This document shows, one piece after another, positions 1-12,245 of a stretch of DNA of 64,000 nt. Origin of the DNA: Rhyacichthys aspro (Eukaryota > Chordata > Actinopteri > Gobiiformes > Rhyacichthyidae); contig CM072152.1 in assembly GCA_036850595.1 (NCBI GenBank), positions 7,273,640-7,337,639 of the forward strand. The letters run 5' to 3'. Numbering within the stretch: the first letter of the stretch is position 1; each line of letters opens with the position of its first letter. The translations under genes were made by a program, and so were the position numbers. A model generated the notes under the pieces. The model searched no databases, was not told the origin of the DNA, and saw only the letters and a program-made list of their open reading frames with translations.

Positions 1-235
1 CTCTTTTGGGCTTTCCTCTCAGTGGTGCTCCCAACCACAGAATAGCTTTCATTTTGAGTGTTCTTTGGTACAATGGAATACACTGGAATATTATATTACT
101 GGTCAAATGTTAATCAGTAAATAATGTACTGTCTGATGATATGATATCTGAATAACTTAACGACAGCGGAACAATTGTTGTTGCAGTGTTTTAACAAGAC
201 AAGGGGCACTGAATGGGCTTGTGCAACAGGTTCAT

Positions 236-267
236 AAATCACTACAACTACTACTACTACTACTCCA
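236..267. repeat. (CTA)n microsatellite
   Basis: A short run of ACT/CTA triplets interrupted once or twice. It translates to a Leu run in one plus-strand frame, which is why a 93-codon chance frame overlaps it. Confidence 0.8.
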
Positions 268-999
268 ATCACTTCCTGACGACACACACTCATATACAGG
301 CTTCACTAAACATTTCTGTGATTACTCGAGACATGCTCTGAAGCTTCTGCGTGATACAGCCCATCTTTTTGCCATAACCATCACCGATATATATATAGTA
401 AGGATTAAAAATCACAGAGATTTCTCCTTATCAGAGACTATAAAGCACAACTTTTTTCTTACCCTTCAATTTTGGTTATTTGACAGGAAATGTTTGGCCT
501 GAAGTGTCATGTTTGGAACAAGGCTATTCATTATGGCAAAACACATGTAAGACCTTTTCATTAGGAATAAAAATACGGTAAGTAAAAGTATGTAGATGAG
601 CTTTATGTTTGGCAGCTACTATGACTAATTTATCAGTGCACCACTTCGGAAGATGGATGTTGGCATTGCTTCTGTTTACTGTTGTTGTTATGGAAGATTT
701 TAAAGTGCATCCCTCAAAGGGGCAGGTACTTTCATCATCGGGCGGTGTTGGGAACGCAGAGGTCTCCGAGTGAACGGGAAATGAGTCAGCGTGACGAAAC
801 CCATGAGGAACGTGTCACCATTGGTATTCATTATCCTGATGAGGCATTCACTACACCTAATGGTTCCCACTGAGGTACAGTCAGATTGGAAGCTCACATT
901 CGCAGGTGGGCCTTAAGATGCCAATTATAACTCTTTAGATGACGAACGCAGCCTTTGAATGCTTTTCAACATCTGTCTGAAGAATTTTGGGAAAAGGCT

Positions 1000-1450
1000 A
1001 TAAACGCCGCTCCATATTTCTCCGCCTGGTTAAAAGAGACGCTTGATCTATTTCCGATCGTGTTAAAGTTAAAGTCTTTAAATCTCTTTAGAGAGCTCTG
1101 AGAGAGGAGAGATCTTTAATCAATAGACGAGTCCTTGGACTTGCGGAGTATTGGGCGAATTGGACAGTCTGCCTGCATGTTTGGGGAGTATGGATGGCCA
1201 TTAGCTCCTTGCAGGCCAAGAGCAGGTCAGTGTTGTACATAATTAGCCCACAGAAAGCCTTTTCATGTGAACGTAACCACCGGGATGCATTATGAGGCTG
1301 AGCGGTGAGTCACATTGGATTCGACGTAACACATCACAAAGAAATACAATGGCCGTCTGACACGTCTAGGCTTTAGTGCAGTCCCGGGGCAGTGGCACAG
1401 AGGAGATGCTAAACACTTGGCAAATGGGCTACTTTCAATAGCTAATGTCC
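1000..1450. other. GC-richer, low-repeat patch; possible conserved non-coding element
   Basis: The segment is richer in CpG and complex sequence than its flanks (for example around 1140-1200 and 1330-1400) with no microsatellites, no open frame of substance and no splice-bounded exon. This texture is typical of conserved non-coding DNA in fish introns, but conservation cannot be judged from one sequence. Confidence 0.25.
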
Positions 1451-2689
1451 TTTTGATTGGACACATTAGATAATTCTGCATGGGTCTACAACATTTGTTA
1501 TTGCATTTAGTTTGACACTTATATGGGCAAAAGGGACAACTAAAACAACCTCCATTTGAAGTCTAACCAAAGCTCACCTAACTAAATAAGGCAGTGCATT
1601 AATCAATTTTCAGTATTGGTCTTCTCCCAAAATTAGAGTTTAGAAAAAATAATTACATAGAAAATGACTTTCAACCCAGAAATTCTTGATAAAAGAAACA
1701 CGTGCAAAACCCAGAAACACACTCTCATAATGTTAACAATGTGGTGTTTATCTTTTGGTGGCATCTGACTGCAATTCAACTCCTCACAGCTCTCTTTTCT
1801 AGATCATGTGACCACCTATTGTTGCCCTGCAGGGACATGCTGTTGTCTATAAACAAATCCACTAGAAATAGGTCAGATGATTTATTCATGTTAAAAATTG
1901 AGACAAGATTCATTTATCTATGGCTTTTACCTACCTACCTGCTAAGCCTCCAAGATTGAATTGCGTTCAAAAAACCTCTCTTCTAACAGTGCACTGCTTA
2001 TCCAAGTTGAACAAGAAGTAATGGAACTTCCACTGGATTCTACGGAGCTATAAGTGAGGAATATTTTAGAGACTGAGTCAAGACCAAGACCAGTACATGT
2101 ACATGACAAGAGATCCCAGGAAACAATTGAGTTTGAACTCAGATAGGCCATGACCAAACTCAGGTCAATGACAAACACGTGTTGGTTTTTCTACCTGATA
2201 TATTTGAGAGAACCAAGGATGACATTGCAAAAAGTCTATTCTCACAACAATCACAGCTTATAAAGGATTTGGTTGTCCTGAAGTTTGGGGATCATCAATA
2301 ATGTAAAAAAAATCAAGGTTAAATAAAAGTTATTCCATCCAGTCACAGAGAAACAGACAAATGAACCACTCTTGATTTAAAATGCAAAGGCCTCTATGTA
2401 AAAGATTGAGACAGAACATAAAAAGAGTTTGAGTCCCATGAGGCCATGAAATTTACAAGTGGTCCTGAGATCAGTCTTAAGACCACTTTCTGCTTCCTAA
2501 ATGCCTCAGTCTAAAATACTAGAGCACTATTTTGTCTTCAGACTGGCCTCAAAACTAACACACCATGACGCTGTTCCTTTGACATTATTGGGCCTTAATA
2601 GAGAGAAAAAGGAAAAACTGTGCTTATGCAAAGGTTTGATTCAGTCATTTTGAGGTCAGTCCCGACTAGATACCCCTTTGAGTGGACTC

Positions 2690-3170
2690 ACATTATGTCT
2701 GAAGCAGAAAGTGGAACAAAGTGCCTGAGATAGAACATTTAGGACAGTTCTGTGAGATTGGAAAGGCAGTGGAGCTGGATTTGAGCCCTGGTCTCTGGCC
2801 CTCTACACAAGCCAGAGGGCCTGGCTCTGACCCGGTCCTGACAGCTTGGACTGTTACTCTATAGCCGTGAGGAAGTCCACCCAGGGACATCTAAGACACA
2901 GTTAAACAAGGTTACACTCTAATCTGCCCCGTGGCAAAGACACAAGGCTTCGGAGTTTACACACAAGCTGTTCACCACTCTGCTGGATGAAGGCTGGGAG
3001 GTTGATGTCAAGACCACACAAAGACCACCGAGAGAGACCAAAGCCCCCTTCAGACCTGGTGCCAAACTCCACAATCCGGACAGAGGGAACGTGGCAGCCA
3101 TAATACAAGAGGTAATAGTGCCAAATGTGTTCTGATGCATATGTATTTGGCGGTGGCTGGTGTTGCATGT
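2690..3170. other. GC-richer patch without recognised gene
   Basis: Two overlapping minus-strand frames of 88 and 89 codons (2902-3168 and 2919-3188) lie in different reading frames over the same bases. That argues against either being coding and simply reflects a region poor in stop codons. No domain is recognised. Confidence 0.3.
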
Positions 3171-3612
3171 ATCTGTATCTTTGTTCATGTCTGAGTAGGT
3201 ATATTTACTGGGTTGTATTGAGAAATCTTTAACATTATTGGCATTGTCTTTTTCAGATAAAATACTGCTTGCAAGATTAGCATGCTGTTATATATTTTTG
3301 CATTTAATTATGATGGAATAAATTAATAGAGGGCTATAAGTGAAACAGCAGTGTTCACATAATCATAAATGAGTCATCAGGGTTTTTTTTTTTTACATTT
3401 GCTTTATATTCATTTATTTATTGTCAAGGTTCATCTTAACATATGTACAAGAGGCTGCAAAATGAACAGTCTAAAAGGTAGTATACAGTCAGGAGTGTTT
3501 CAGAGTTTGGAATATAAATTTGAAAAGAGAGAACTGATCTGGTGAAGACTCAAGACGACACATGGAAATTCGAGCCTGGCCAGACATCTTTTTCTATTTT
3601 TTTTTTATAAAG

Positions 3613-3882
3613 AATTAGTCTGGTCCCTGTCTATTTCAGTTGGATTTTTTGAGGCAGAACACATCAGCATGCATTGAACGTCCCCCAAATGCAACTGGCT
3701 AGACAAACAACCAATCAGAATTCAGGGTGCAGTACTGACATACACTGAATAAACTTCCTCTGAACCAATACAATAAATATATCTTGTTGGAAATCGGTTA
3801 AATAGGCGGGGTTCAAGACCCAATTTACTTCACAAAGAAAGTGAATGGGGATATAGTAGTAGTAGAGTAGGGCTGGCCTCAT
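3613..3882 (+). mobile_element. MITE-like repeat, family with AATTAGTCTGG end (copy A)
   Basis: Starts agAATTAGTCTGGtccctgtc, carries aaccaatcagaattcaggg in the middle and ends near gaaagtgaatgggg, followed by a degenerate ggctggcctc. The same order of motifs is found at 35323-35600 (same strand) and at 21915-22193 (opposite strand). About 270 bp, no coding capacity, so a non-autonomous DNA transposon is the simplest reading. The superfamily cannot be fixed because target-site duplications are not clear. Confidence 0.6.
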
Positions 3883-4168
3883 GAGAAGACAGAATGAAAA
3901 GCTAGGTCTGAACTGCCTCTAAAAGTCGCCACTTTAGCTTTTTTTTTTTTTTCCAAAAACAGTTAATATGCATAGGTGATGTAAAACAAATGTGTCAGTT
4001 AAACTCTTGTGTAGTAAATGTTTCTGATTTCAAAAATACTGATTGTAAACAGCAGTAAAATTTGCCTTGAAAAGCTATATCTCTCTTTTTCATCCGACAT
4101 CGGCAAAATAAATACACCTTTAGCCTAAAATGTGACAAAGTTTATGTTCTTTCTTTCTTTTTTTCTGT

Positions 4169-4192
4169 ATTTATTTATTTATTTATTTATTA
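4169..4192. repeat. (TTTA)n microsatellite
   Basis: About six tandem TTTA units, preceded by a pyrimidine-rich run. Confidence 0.85.
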
Positions 4193-4289
4193 GATGCACC
4201 AAGAATTAGAATCAAACCAGGAGATCATTCATTCAGAGAGATAAGCATATAGAGCAACATGTCATTTTAGCTCTGCCTTTTTCTCCTTA

Positions 4290-4615
4290 CATTCTAGTGA
4301 CATCTTGACCGGCGGCACTCACACTTTCACATCTCTACAGGCGAGAGGGTGGACAAGCACGCAATTATGTTTTAACAACAGAGCAGCGCGGGTCCCTTCT
4401 ATGTAATTACCCGAGCGCCGCAGTGGAGCAAGGGCTTCGGTCCGCAAACACAGCTCTTGATTTAGCTTTCAATCTCGGCGCCACCCCTCACCTTCGGCCT
4501 GACCCGACAGGTATTCGGGAGAGAGCAGAAAATCAAATGGAGGCAGTCGACGTGACGGGAAGAACTGCGATTCAGTCATTTTTGATCAAAGGAGGTGGGA
4601 CTCAGAGATGCAGAT
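4290..4615. other. GC-rich patch, possible conserved non-coding element
   Basis: A locally CpG-rich stretch (ccgagcgccgcagtgg, tcggcgccacccctca) in an AT-rich intron. It contains a 64-codon chance frame at 4423-4617 without recognisable similarity. No splice sites bound it convincingly. Confidence 0.25.
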
Positions 4616-6075
4616 GAAATAATAATAATTGTGGTAGGCTAAAAAATGCTGAAATAACCAGTCAGAGCATCGGCCGAACAACCCGTCCCTCTCACCGCTT
4701 CATTTTATCATCAACCATTTGCTGAAGGCATGAGTAAACAAACATGTGACCAGTTCCGAGTATTGATATTTGGTCGGTGCACCATCAGGATCAATAGTCA
4801 GCTCTGTATCTGAAGTTCACTGGTGTGTGTTGTACGGACAGCCGGTGTCTTTCCCACCATCATCAACACCACTGAGCCCTGCAGACACACGGCTCAGGGA
4901 TCACAACACAATCACCAATATATATTTAGATATATATTTATGCCACTTCTGACAAGCATTTTACTTTTTAAAATACATAGATTGTGTCACAAAATGGCAT
5001 CCTTTTGCAAACCCGTTCATCCACACTGACTTTATCAATCATTTGAATTATGATCCATCTGTGTTGGTTGTCCAGACCCTCCTTTTATTCTTCTTTGTGG
5101 GATCCAGAGTATACTGTACAAATATTGTACTGTCCCTCTTCCCTGTGCTTTCTCCTTGATGGGAAATGGTCCATGCCTTGTATTTGATGGTCACTGTCAT
5201 CATTACTGCCCAAACAAAGATAAGCAACATTGTCACGGGTCACAAGTGCATTTCAAACCATTGTATTTGCAAAACCGATTACATCCCAAACTGTCAAATA
5301 TAAATGCACAGTCGATACAAATGGAAATAGGTACGAATAGCAAGCATCAATAAAAGTCTTCAGCAAAATAAAATAGGTAAGCTCCCAATGTATTTGACTT
5401 GTACTTTGCCTTTGGGGAGGGGAAATGTCATCAGATAGTAGTCAAAAGTAGTCTGAGTGCTGCTTTTGAGAGTCAAAACTAGAAAAAAAAGTGCAAACAT
5501 AAGGGCAAGTAAAGATAAAGATGGATTACAATGTCTGACAAATAAAAAAGCTGTCCCTTTAGGACAAGATTGATTTGGCAGCAGAAAAAACAAAGTGTGA
5601 AACACAGTATGCAAAATGCAACTTAATTGCTGGATATCTTTAGCAAACGACTTTTTTGGTAGTGATGTCGACAGTTGGAAAGGCCAGCGTAAGCAATAGC
5701 CCTGTGCTTAAGTGCCACAATAAAAAACAATCTGTTGTGAGGACTGCTGATATGAATTAATGGGTTAAGATTGTTAAAGCTATGGTTGCTCTGTTATAGA
5801 CTGTTCTGAGACAAATAAGTTGCAGACACAACGCAGCTTTGGTTTTACAGTTGGTTAAAAGCAGCTCACTCAGGACGGGGCTGTTCAAAATCTGGATGTA
5901 ATATTTTTAGTCAATATCTGTCGGGACAAAGAAACAGGACCTTAAAAAGGGAAAAGTATTGGATAAACCAGTGAGTATGGTTACCAGGTGAAACACAACT
6001 GGGAAAATATAAAATTTAACAATGCCTATGCACACTATAGACATAGAATAAGGATTCTGCGATGTGGCTTAAATA

Positions 6076-6366
6076 CAGCGGTGGAAAAAAGTTTTCAGAC
6101 TCCCTTAAAATTTCACACAATCTCAAATATTATCATGAAAACAAACAAATTATATATTTTTCTGTTTATTGTTTACAAGAAAAACTAACAAAACTAAATT
6201 CTTGACAGTTTCAATATGTCAGTTCACAACATTGTCGGTATCAAAGTCACCAAATAACAGAGAATGTGCTTCAAAACGGAACAAAAATGCACTTGAAGAC
6301 CTATGAGTGATTCTTAATTCAATATTTCACAAATGCATGGAGTGTCCAAAACTTTTTCCACCACTG
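6076..6366. mobile_element. Tc1/mariner-type MITE with terminal inverted repeats
   Basis: The left end CAGCGGTGGAAAAAAGTTTT and the right end AACTTTTTCCACCACTG are imperfect inverted repeats, each abutted by TA (6074-6075 and 6367-6368), the target duplication of Tc1/mariner elements. The interior of about 255 bp is AT-rich and has no transposase. This TIR is common in fish genomes. The two ends differ at several positions, which suggests an old copy. Confidence 0.8.
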
Positions 6367-6560
6367 TATGTGTCTCTTCAAGTGGAAAGCCCAAATCCGT
6401 CTTTATTTCCCTAAGAGTTCCGTTATAAATGTCAGGATGAAAGCAGTGACCCCCGGAGAGGAGCTGTTACACATCTCCCCGAGTGACGCTGCACGAGTCT
6501 TCTCCGAGCTCATTTACACCGACGCCTGACCTTTACACCATTTTACACCTGAGCTCAACT

Positions 6561-6690
6561 CCCAAATCCACTGTCTCCATCAGACAGACACTCTCCCCGA
6601 TCTGATGTGTCTGTGTATCTGCGATAACACTCAATTCACACCATTAGAACATCTTCAAATGAAAAACAGAGCATTGTCAGACTCCTCCAC
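6561..6690 (+). repeat. direct duplication, copy 1
   Basis: About 130 bp with the core gatctgatgtgtctgtgtat, followed by tcacaccattagaa and cttcaaa, ending at actcctcc. A second copy in the same orientation lies at 7365-7500. The copies differ by scattered substitutions and an 8-base insertion (gcagacac type) in copy 2. Confidence 0.85.
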
Positions 6691-7364
6691 ACTGAAAACA
6701 CAGAAAATTCCCAGTTTTCTTCAAAGAATGTAGGCTTTACTCAAAAGCTTTGTTCTGTCAAATCTGAAATGTGTTTTATTTGTTGACGTAGGTGTAGTCT
6801 TCCTGTCAGCGCCCTCACGTTGTTTAATGAGTCTAGTTTTGATCAGTGCTGACAGTAATTTTCCATTACAGCGGCAGCAGCGGGCAGAGCCGAGCGCGAG
6901 TCCTGCCGCTGTAAATATTTAGACTGTTCAGTTTTGACAGCTAACGGCAAATAAATGTTGCCCGGCTAGCAACGTGCACAAACAGACAGCAACAGAAACA
7001 AAGGCAAAACGTGTTATTACATGATACAATGAAAGAAAACAACTGTATCCTAATGCTTAAGTTGTTTTTTGGTTGTTCTTTTGCACAGAGACATGCCTTG
7101 TCCAACTAAAACGTACATTTTGATTTAGCTCATGTTTCTATGTGATATGCAGAAAATTTGAAGCGAAAATTAGGATTGCTGCCAATGGGAAAAGGTGTCA
7201 CACATAATGAAGCTACTATAGCTCAGAAAGCAAGCAGACGGCAGAGTGAAAAACAACTAAAAAGGGTTTAAAAGAGCGTCTTATTCCTTTCAGAGAGAGT
7301 AGTACGTCATCATTTTTGTCAAACGGAGTCCATAGTCTCCCTGATTTCATCTAGATTTTTTTCT

Positions 7365-7500
7365 CCCAATTCCACTGTCTCAATCAGACAGACACAGGCA
7401 GACACTCTCCCAGATCTGATGTGTCTGTGTATCTGAGATAACACTCCATTCACACCATTAGAAAATCTTCAAACGAAAAACAGAGCCTTGACTCCTCCCC
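7365..7500 (+). repeat. direct duplication, copy 2
   Basis: Second copy of the block at 6561-6690, about 800 bp downstream in the same orientation, starting cccaattccactgtct and ending actcctcccc. Either a local tandem duplication of about 0.8 kb whose remainder has diverged, or two arms of one interspersed element. Confidence 0.85.
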
Positions 7501-8224
7501 AAAAAAGTGGTTTAACCTTTGATATTCCTGCCATGACTGTTCACACTAAAGTCACATTTGAAGCAATTTGTAAAACTCTGAACTAGAAGGTGTCAGGTCA
7601 CCACGCAGCACACTTTATATAAACCAAAAAGGATTTTTCTTGTCATTTGTGGTCCTGCTAATGGCTTATATTTAAATCTGGCCCATCAGACTTTCCTTGA
7701 TGAAATGTCGGCATGACAACTGCATCCTGTACAAGGCGTTGAGTAAAATGAATATGTTGTATCATTAGAGTCTTATTTTAAAGTTTAATGAGAGAAATAG
7801 AGTAATCAAACTGGAGAATGTCTAAGAATCAAAACAAACAGCAGAAAATTCAGATGTGCCACAGCTTAAAATAAAAATAGTGCCATATTGCAAGGTTTAC
7901 AAGTAAAGGCATTGTCATTTTTGTCTCTGCATATAGCGTTCTCCATCTTAGTTCTGCTTTTGGAAAGAACTTGTGGTTTAGGTGCTAGTTTAGTAGTTTT
8001 AAGGATCCTCATAAAACATCATAATCGCTTAGTTAATGTATTTTTAAGCCCAATTGATATTTGTGTCCCCCTTTTTTCTGTTCACTTCTGTGTGTGACTC
8101 CCTGCATTTGGTGCAAACTACCGTCAAATCCACTTTGGACCGACAATACCTCTTCTTCTCAGACACAAGAGCAGCCCCTTGATCCGACAATTTGATTCGG
8201 ACCAAACGGGAAAGACCCAAGAGG

Positions 8225-8450
8225 ACTTCTGTAGGAGGAGCACAATCTTCTATGAAAGTGGAAGTAAATCTTTGAAGTAAACTGATTTTATTCCCAAACT
8301 TCTAAAGCCAACTCTTCATCAGACCCATATGAGATTTATCCACACACAACAGCATGTCCCTGCAGGGCTCCTGTAGGCAGAGTGTGATGTTTTCAATCTG
8401 CAATGCGGCCTCTAGATGCCCCCAAATACTACACACTGCACCTTTAAATT
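8225..8450. mobile_element. remnant of a common fish repeat ending tacacactgcacctttaa
   Basis: The segment ends in tactacacactgcaccttt, which resembles the terminal motif (taaaggtgcagtgtgtag in reverse) of abundant non-autonomous elements in fish. The left border is not defined. A related start, ttaaagccgcactatgttac, occurs at 25737. Confidence 0.35.
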
Positions 8451-9269
8451 AAATTATGCCACTGTAAAAAGCAACACACAGCTGCAGAGTTATGGCTGCG
8501 AATAGCTACTGTGACGACGCTCATTGTTTTAAATCCACTCCAGCTCTTCCATTATTGACTCCATACACAAAACTGTAATGTTGCAGGTGGCCTTTAAGTG
8601 TTTCCCTTTACACTATTGGCACCGTTTCAGACTCATTTCATTGTTTTAGTTTGGAGTTCGTCCAAAGCTTTCGGCTCACAGTGCTACTCCTCCATCTGTT
8701 CTGGTGTGATCCCCCTGCGCTCTTCTACTTCGGCACGTTTTGTAACAAGTTGTTCTATTACGGCTGTCAGTTCTTTTGTCGGCGCATCTTTGGCAGACAA
8801 CGGCGCAGCTCTGCCTGCTTATGCGGAAAGTATAAATCAAAATCTCAGTTTAAAAGTGATTAATGGTATGGGCCTAGAGCGCTGCAGCGGCTGGCAGAGG
8901 ACTGAGGAACAGGAAATGAGCATAAACAACGCAGCTGCCAGGAAGAAAAGAAAGAAAAAAGTAAAAAAAACACTCAGGTGCTCACGTTTTCTGGAATATA
9001 CTGTGGTTGATCTGATTTCCTGTCATAAAGACACAAAAAATGTCCTCTTTGGGGTTCTGGAAATCGTTTTAATTTCAAAAAATCTGAAAAAATATCAGAT
9101 GAAAGATAAAAACAACCAACAAACTCATCAGAAACAAGAAAAATAAGTAGTGTCATTAAGAGGAAAGGAACGAGTGTTGTTTTTTGTTTTGAGTGCTTGT
9201 TATATTGAGCATTAAACTTTAAGAAGCAGCTTTGTAAAGGCATGCGCTACAAAGATATGGCTCCATTTT

Positions 9270-9288
9270 ATTTATTTATTTATTTTTA
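9270..9288. repeat. (ATTT)n microsatellite
   Basis: Short run of ATTT units. Confidence 0.8.
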
Positions 9289-9439
9289 CCCATTTATACT
9301 GAACATTCTAATGAGATCCACCGATTAGCAGCCTCTGTCACAATAAATCTGAGTTCACATTGAAACAGTAGACTCCGCACTTCTGTCTGGTTGTTGGTGC
9401 ATACGCTACACTTCAGACTTCACTTCTAACATCAGCAGC

Positions 9440-9765
9440 TGTCGTCTCTAGAAGTTCTCTGATGACTTCCACATTGTTGGATGTGTGTCTGAGGGTGACA
9501 ACATGGAGTCCAGGTCGGTCATCATGGACGCTGGGGAGAGTTGAGGAGACTGAGGTCCTGAGGAGTGTGCAGGCATCTGTTAAGGACATTTTAGGACTCT
9601 GTGGGAGCCATTTGCAACATTATTTTTGTAAATATTTTAGATTTCCACATTTTTGACACATATTTTATCATTTCTAAAGCTGTGTGATCTGTGAGCTGCT
9701 TTAACAAGTAAATTCCCCTGTGGTGGGATCATAGTTTATTGTATCTTCTAAGTTCTTCTTCATTC
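9440..9765 (+). mobile_element. L2-like LINE fragment, 3' end with internal deletion
   Basis: From 9452 the plus strand reads KFSDDFHIVGC, a degenerate form of the reverse-transcriptase catalytic motif (x-x-DD, here FSDD) followed by the IVGC stretch usual in fish L2-type LINEs. It then jumps to sequence resembling the extreme C-terminus of ORF2 (gacgctggggagagttgagg to ctgtgggagcc), so the middle of the frame is deleted and stops interrupt it. The tail aagtaaattcccctgtggtg... resembles the LINE 3' UTR that normally ends in a short tandem repeat. Non-functional. Confidence 0.7.
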
Positions 9766-10739
9766 AATTTACTGTTGTTTATGTTAAGCTATATCTGATT
9801 TTTCAGTGTGATTTGCCGTTTAGTGCTGACACTGGCTGTTTTATAAAGTTACCTGAATGAATTGGTTTGGTTTGTCCAACCAATTAGCTGAGATATATCT
9901 GAAATAAACTGGCTCCATAGTTTGCCACATTGTAAATGTTAAGATGTTGTTTTTTATATAAGAACTTAAATATTGTACCAGGAACTTGCTGAGGCATTGT
10001 TGCATTGTGAGGTTTTAACATGGAGATACCAAAAAATCTATTTATTGTTAGATTGTGACAACATTACTTCCTGGATACATGTGAATATATAGAAATAATG
10101 ATAAAACTTACTAGTAGACGCAAAGAGTGAGCAATAGAAGATGTATTAAATAATATGGTGATATAATGGATGGTTTAAACAGCGAAGAACAGCACAGAAA
10201 ATTGCTTTTGAATACAAAGAGAAATTTGTTTGACCTACAACTCCCAGTTTTTTAATCAGAACACTGCAGTCTTCTTGTTTGAACCTTAAACACAGGTGAT
10301 GGCCTTCCATTCACCTGAAACTGATGATTGAAAGTTCGATCAATGAGTCCTTCAAAGTCCACTGTGGTTTCACAATGAAGCTTGTGCTCAGTAATAGATG
10401 TGCACCATTTACAAACCTGATCAAATCCCACAGAAACATATTACCTCTTGCTTCAAAAGTGTGCCATGCAGAGCCATTCAGTTTGATGTTATTAGGTCAT
10501 CCATCCACATGAATACCAATATGGCCTCCAGTGTCGAGGCCTAATAAGGTCAACCTCTACGTACGCAGTTACAAACATTGTAAAATATGACACAATTAGA
10601 AGTCAATACAGTAAAAAGTTGCGAGTATAAATGGTTGATATCAATATGTTTCTTCAAGCCAGCGTTAGATCCATTGCTTTGCCAATACACAGACTGTGGA
10701 CCGTTATTGCAGAGATAAATTCTGAACAGAGGGTGTATT

Positions 10740-11040
10740 GTTGCATTCAAACTTGTGGCGCCATTAAACTTACGCTAACATCCATCAGAAATACAGGCTG
10801 TCATAATTACAGAGTGGGTGTGATCCGTTAAATGCTATGAAATTAGCAATTAAAGTCCAGCTGCTGCCGTGCGCTAACTGGTGGTTCTGATTTAACAGGC
10901 ATTTCTTGCAGTTTATCTTGTAATTTCATTTAGTGACTGCACAAGGCCAGTAAAGCTGCTGCCGCTAATGCACCGTGAACCGTTGTAACGCAGTGATGGA
11001 AAAGGAAGTGGATTAGTGATTCAAGGGGATTTCTACAGCT
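10740..11040. other. possible conserved non-coding element
   Basis: Low-repeat sequence with several TAATT/ATTA homeodomain-type cores and balanced composition (for example 10797-10900 and 10945-11000). No open frame or splice pair explains it. Called on texture only. Confidence 0.25.
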
Positions 11041-11394
11041 CACAATACATAAGCTGTGTATAATTGATAGACAGTGTCAGGTCTGGAGTGTGATACAGAA
11101 CAGATTTAGAGATAAAGGTAAAAATTCACCACTGGATGAATAAATGGAACTTTATCTGATAACTTTGTGTCAAAATTGCAGTGTGTGTCAAAATAAAGTA
11201 TGGTTTTCTGACTTTTCTGACATTTAACAGCTCATGGAAAATTCATTTTAACTGAATGAAAGGTCTTGGCCCATTTCAAGGGGAACTCAAGTATGATGAG
11301 AATGCAAACCAGGCCAAACAGCAAACCAGGAAGTGCAGGAAGTGATGTAAAGCTCTGTTTTCTAATGGCAAAAACATTAAACAACCACAAAACA

Positions 11395-11845
11395 GTGTTC
11401 ATTTTGTTGACTAATAATTTTCATTGTTGCGGACGATAAACAAAACGAAAACAAAATAAAAGCTAATTAATGACAACGAAACGCTGTCTAAATGTACTGA
11501 CACTTTCGTAAATTAATACAAAACAAAATTAACAGAGACAAAATCCAGGATGAGTTGAGAAGACATCCAATCAGGTCACAAACATTTGTTGGAAGATGAC
11601 AGGCGATGAAAAGAGAACGGCTTAAAATATCAAAAAAATGAATACAATGCTGTAACAGGTTAGATAGATAGTATCATTCAGGAAGAAATGATTACTTCAG
11701 GAAAAAAAAGAAAAAAACTTGCATTATCCTTTATTTTAGTCGACTAAATCTATTATTGATATAGTCAACTAAAACTAGACTAAAACTAATAAGGATCAGA
11801 TGACTAAATTATGACTAAAACTAGATTGCATTTTAGTCAGACTGA
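11395..11845. mobile_element. degenerate interspersed repeat rich in ACTAAAACTA / TTAGTCGACTAAA
   Basis: Begins tgttcattttgttgactaat and ends in repeated (gactaaaacta) words around 11765-11830, a sequence type found dispersed in many fish genomes. Both halves contain ttagtc/gactaa in opposite senses, consistent with a long-inverted-repeat non-autonomous DNA element. Borders are approximate. Confidence 0.45.
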
Positions 11846-12124
11846 AAAAAAATTCAAATTTGCTTTCAAAATAAACACTGCAATGAAATACGTTCAAAAC
11901 TTGGTGTGTGCATATGACAGCAGTTTGTGAACAGTGTCAACAACAACAACTAACCAGCACAGAATGGTCACAATTAGATTTGGTTGAGCTTTAACATGAA
12001 GACTAGCTGAGGTTTTTTTTTTTACACCATTTGTCCAAATACAGGAGTTTCACAATAATCCAGTGTCCTCAACATTAAAGACTGACAGTACTCATATGAT
12101 CCTATTACTGCCTTGGCTTCTCTA

Positions 12125-12245
12125 AAGAGTCGTTTCAACTGGAGCGGTACGGTACGGGTCAGTATGGATACATTTTTATTGCCAAAAGAGGTCTAAAGCA
12201 TCCCATATGAGTGTACTGTACCAAACTACCTCAGAAACCCTTTGT
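12125..12245. mobile_element. hAT-like MITE end (ggtacggtac motif)
   Basis: Contains gagcggtacggtacgggtca and gtgtactgtaccaaactacc, typical of ends of fish hAT-type elements built from GGTAC words. A partner in opposite sense, gtgccgtactgacccag, lies at 12626-12642, and a related fragment (ggtcagtacggtttag) at 30680. Confidence 0.4.

Noticed and set aside
8598..9146. Longest open frame (182 codons, plus strand)
   Set aside because: No recognised domain, ends in Lys/Asn/Gln-rich low-complexity sequence from A-rich DNA, no splice or promoter context, and the antisense strand looks more protein-like in part.
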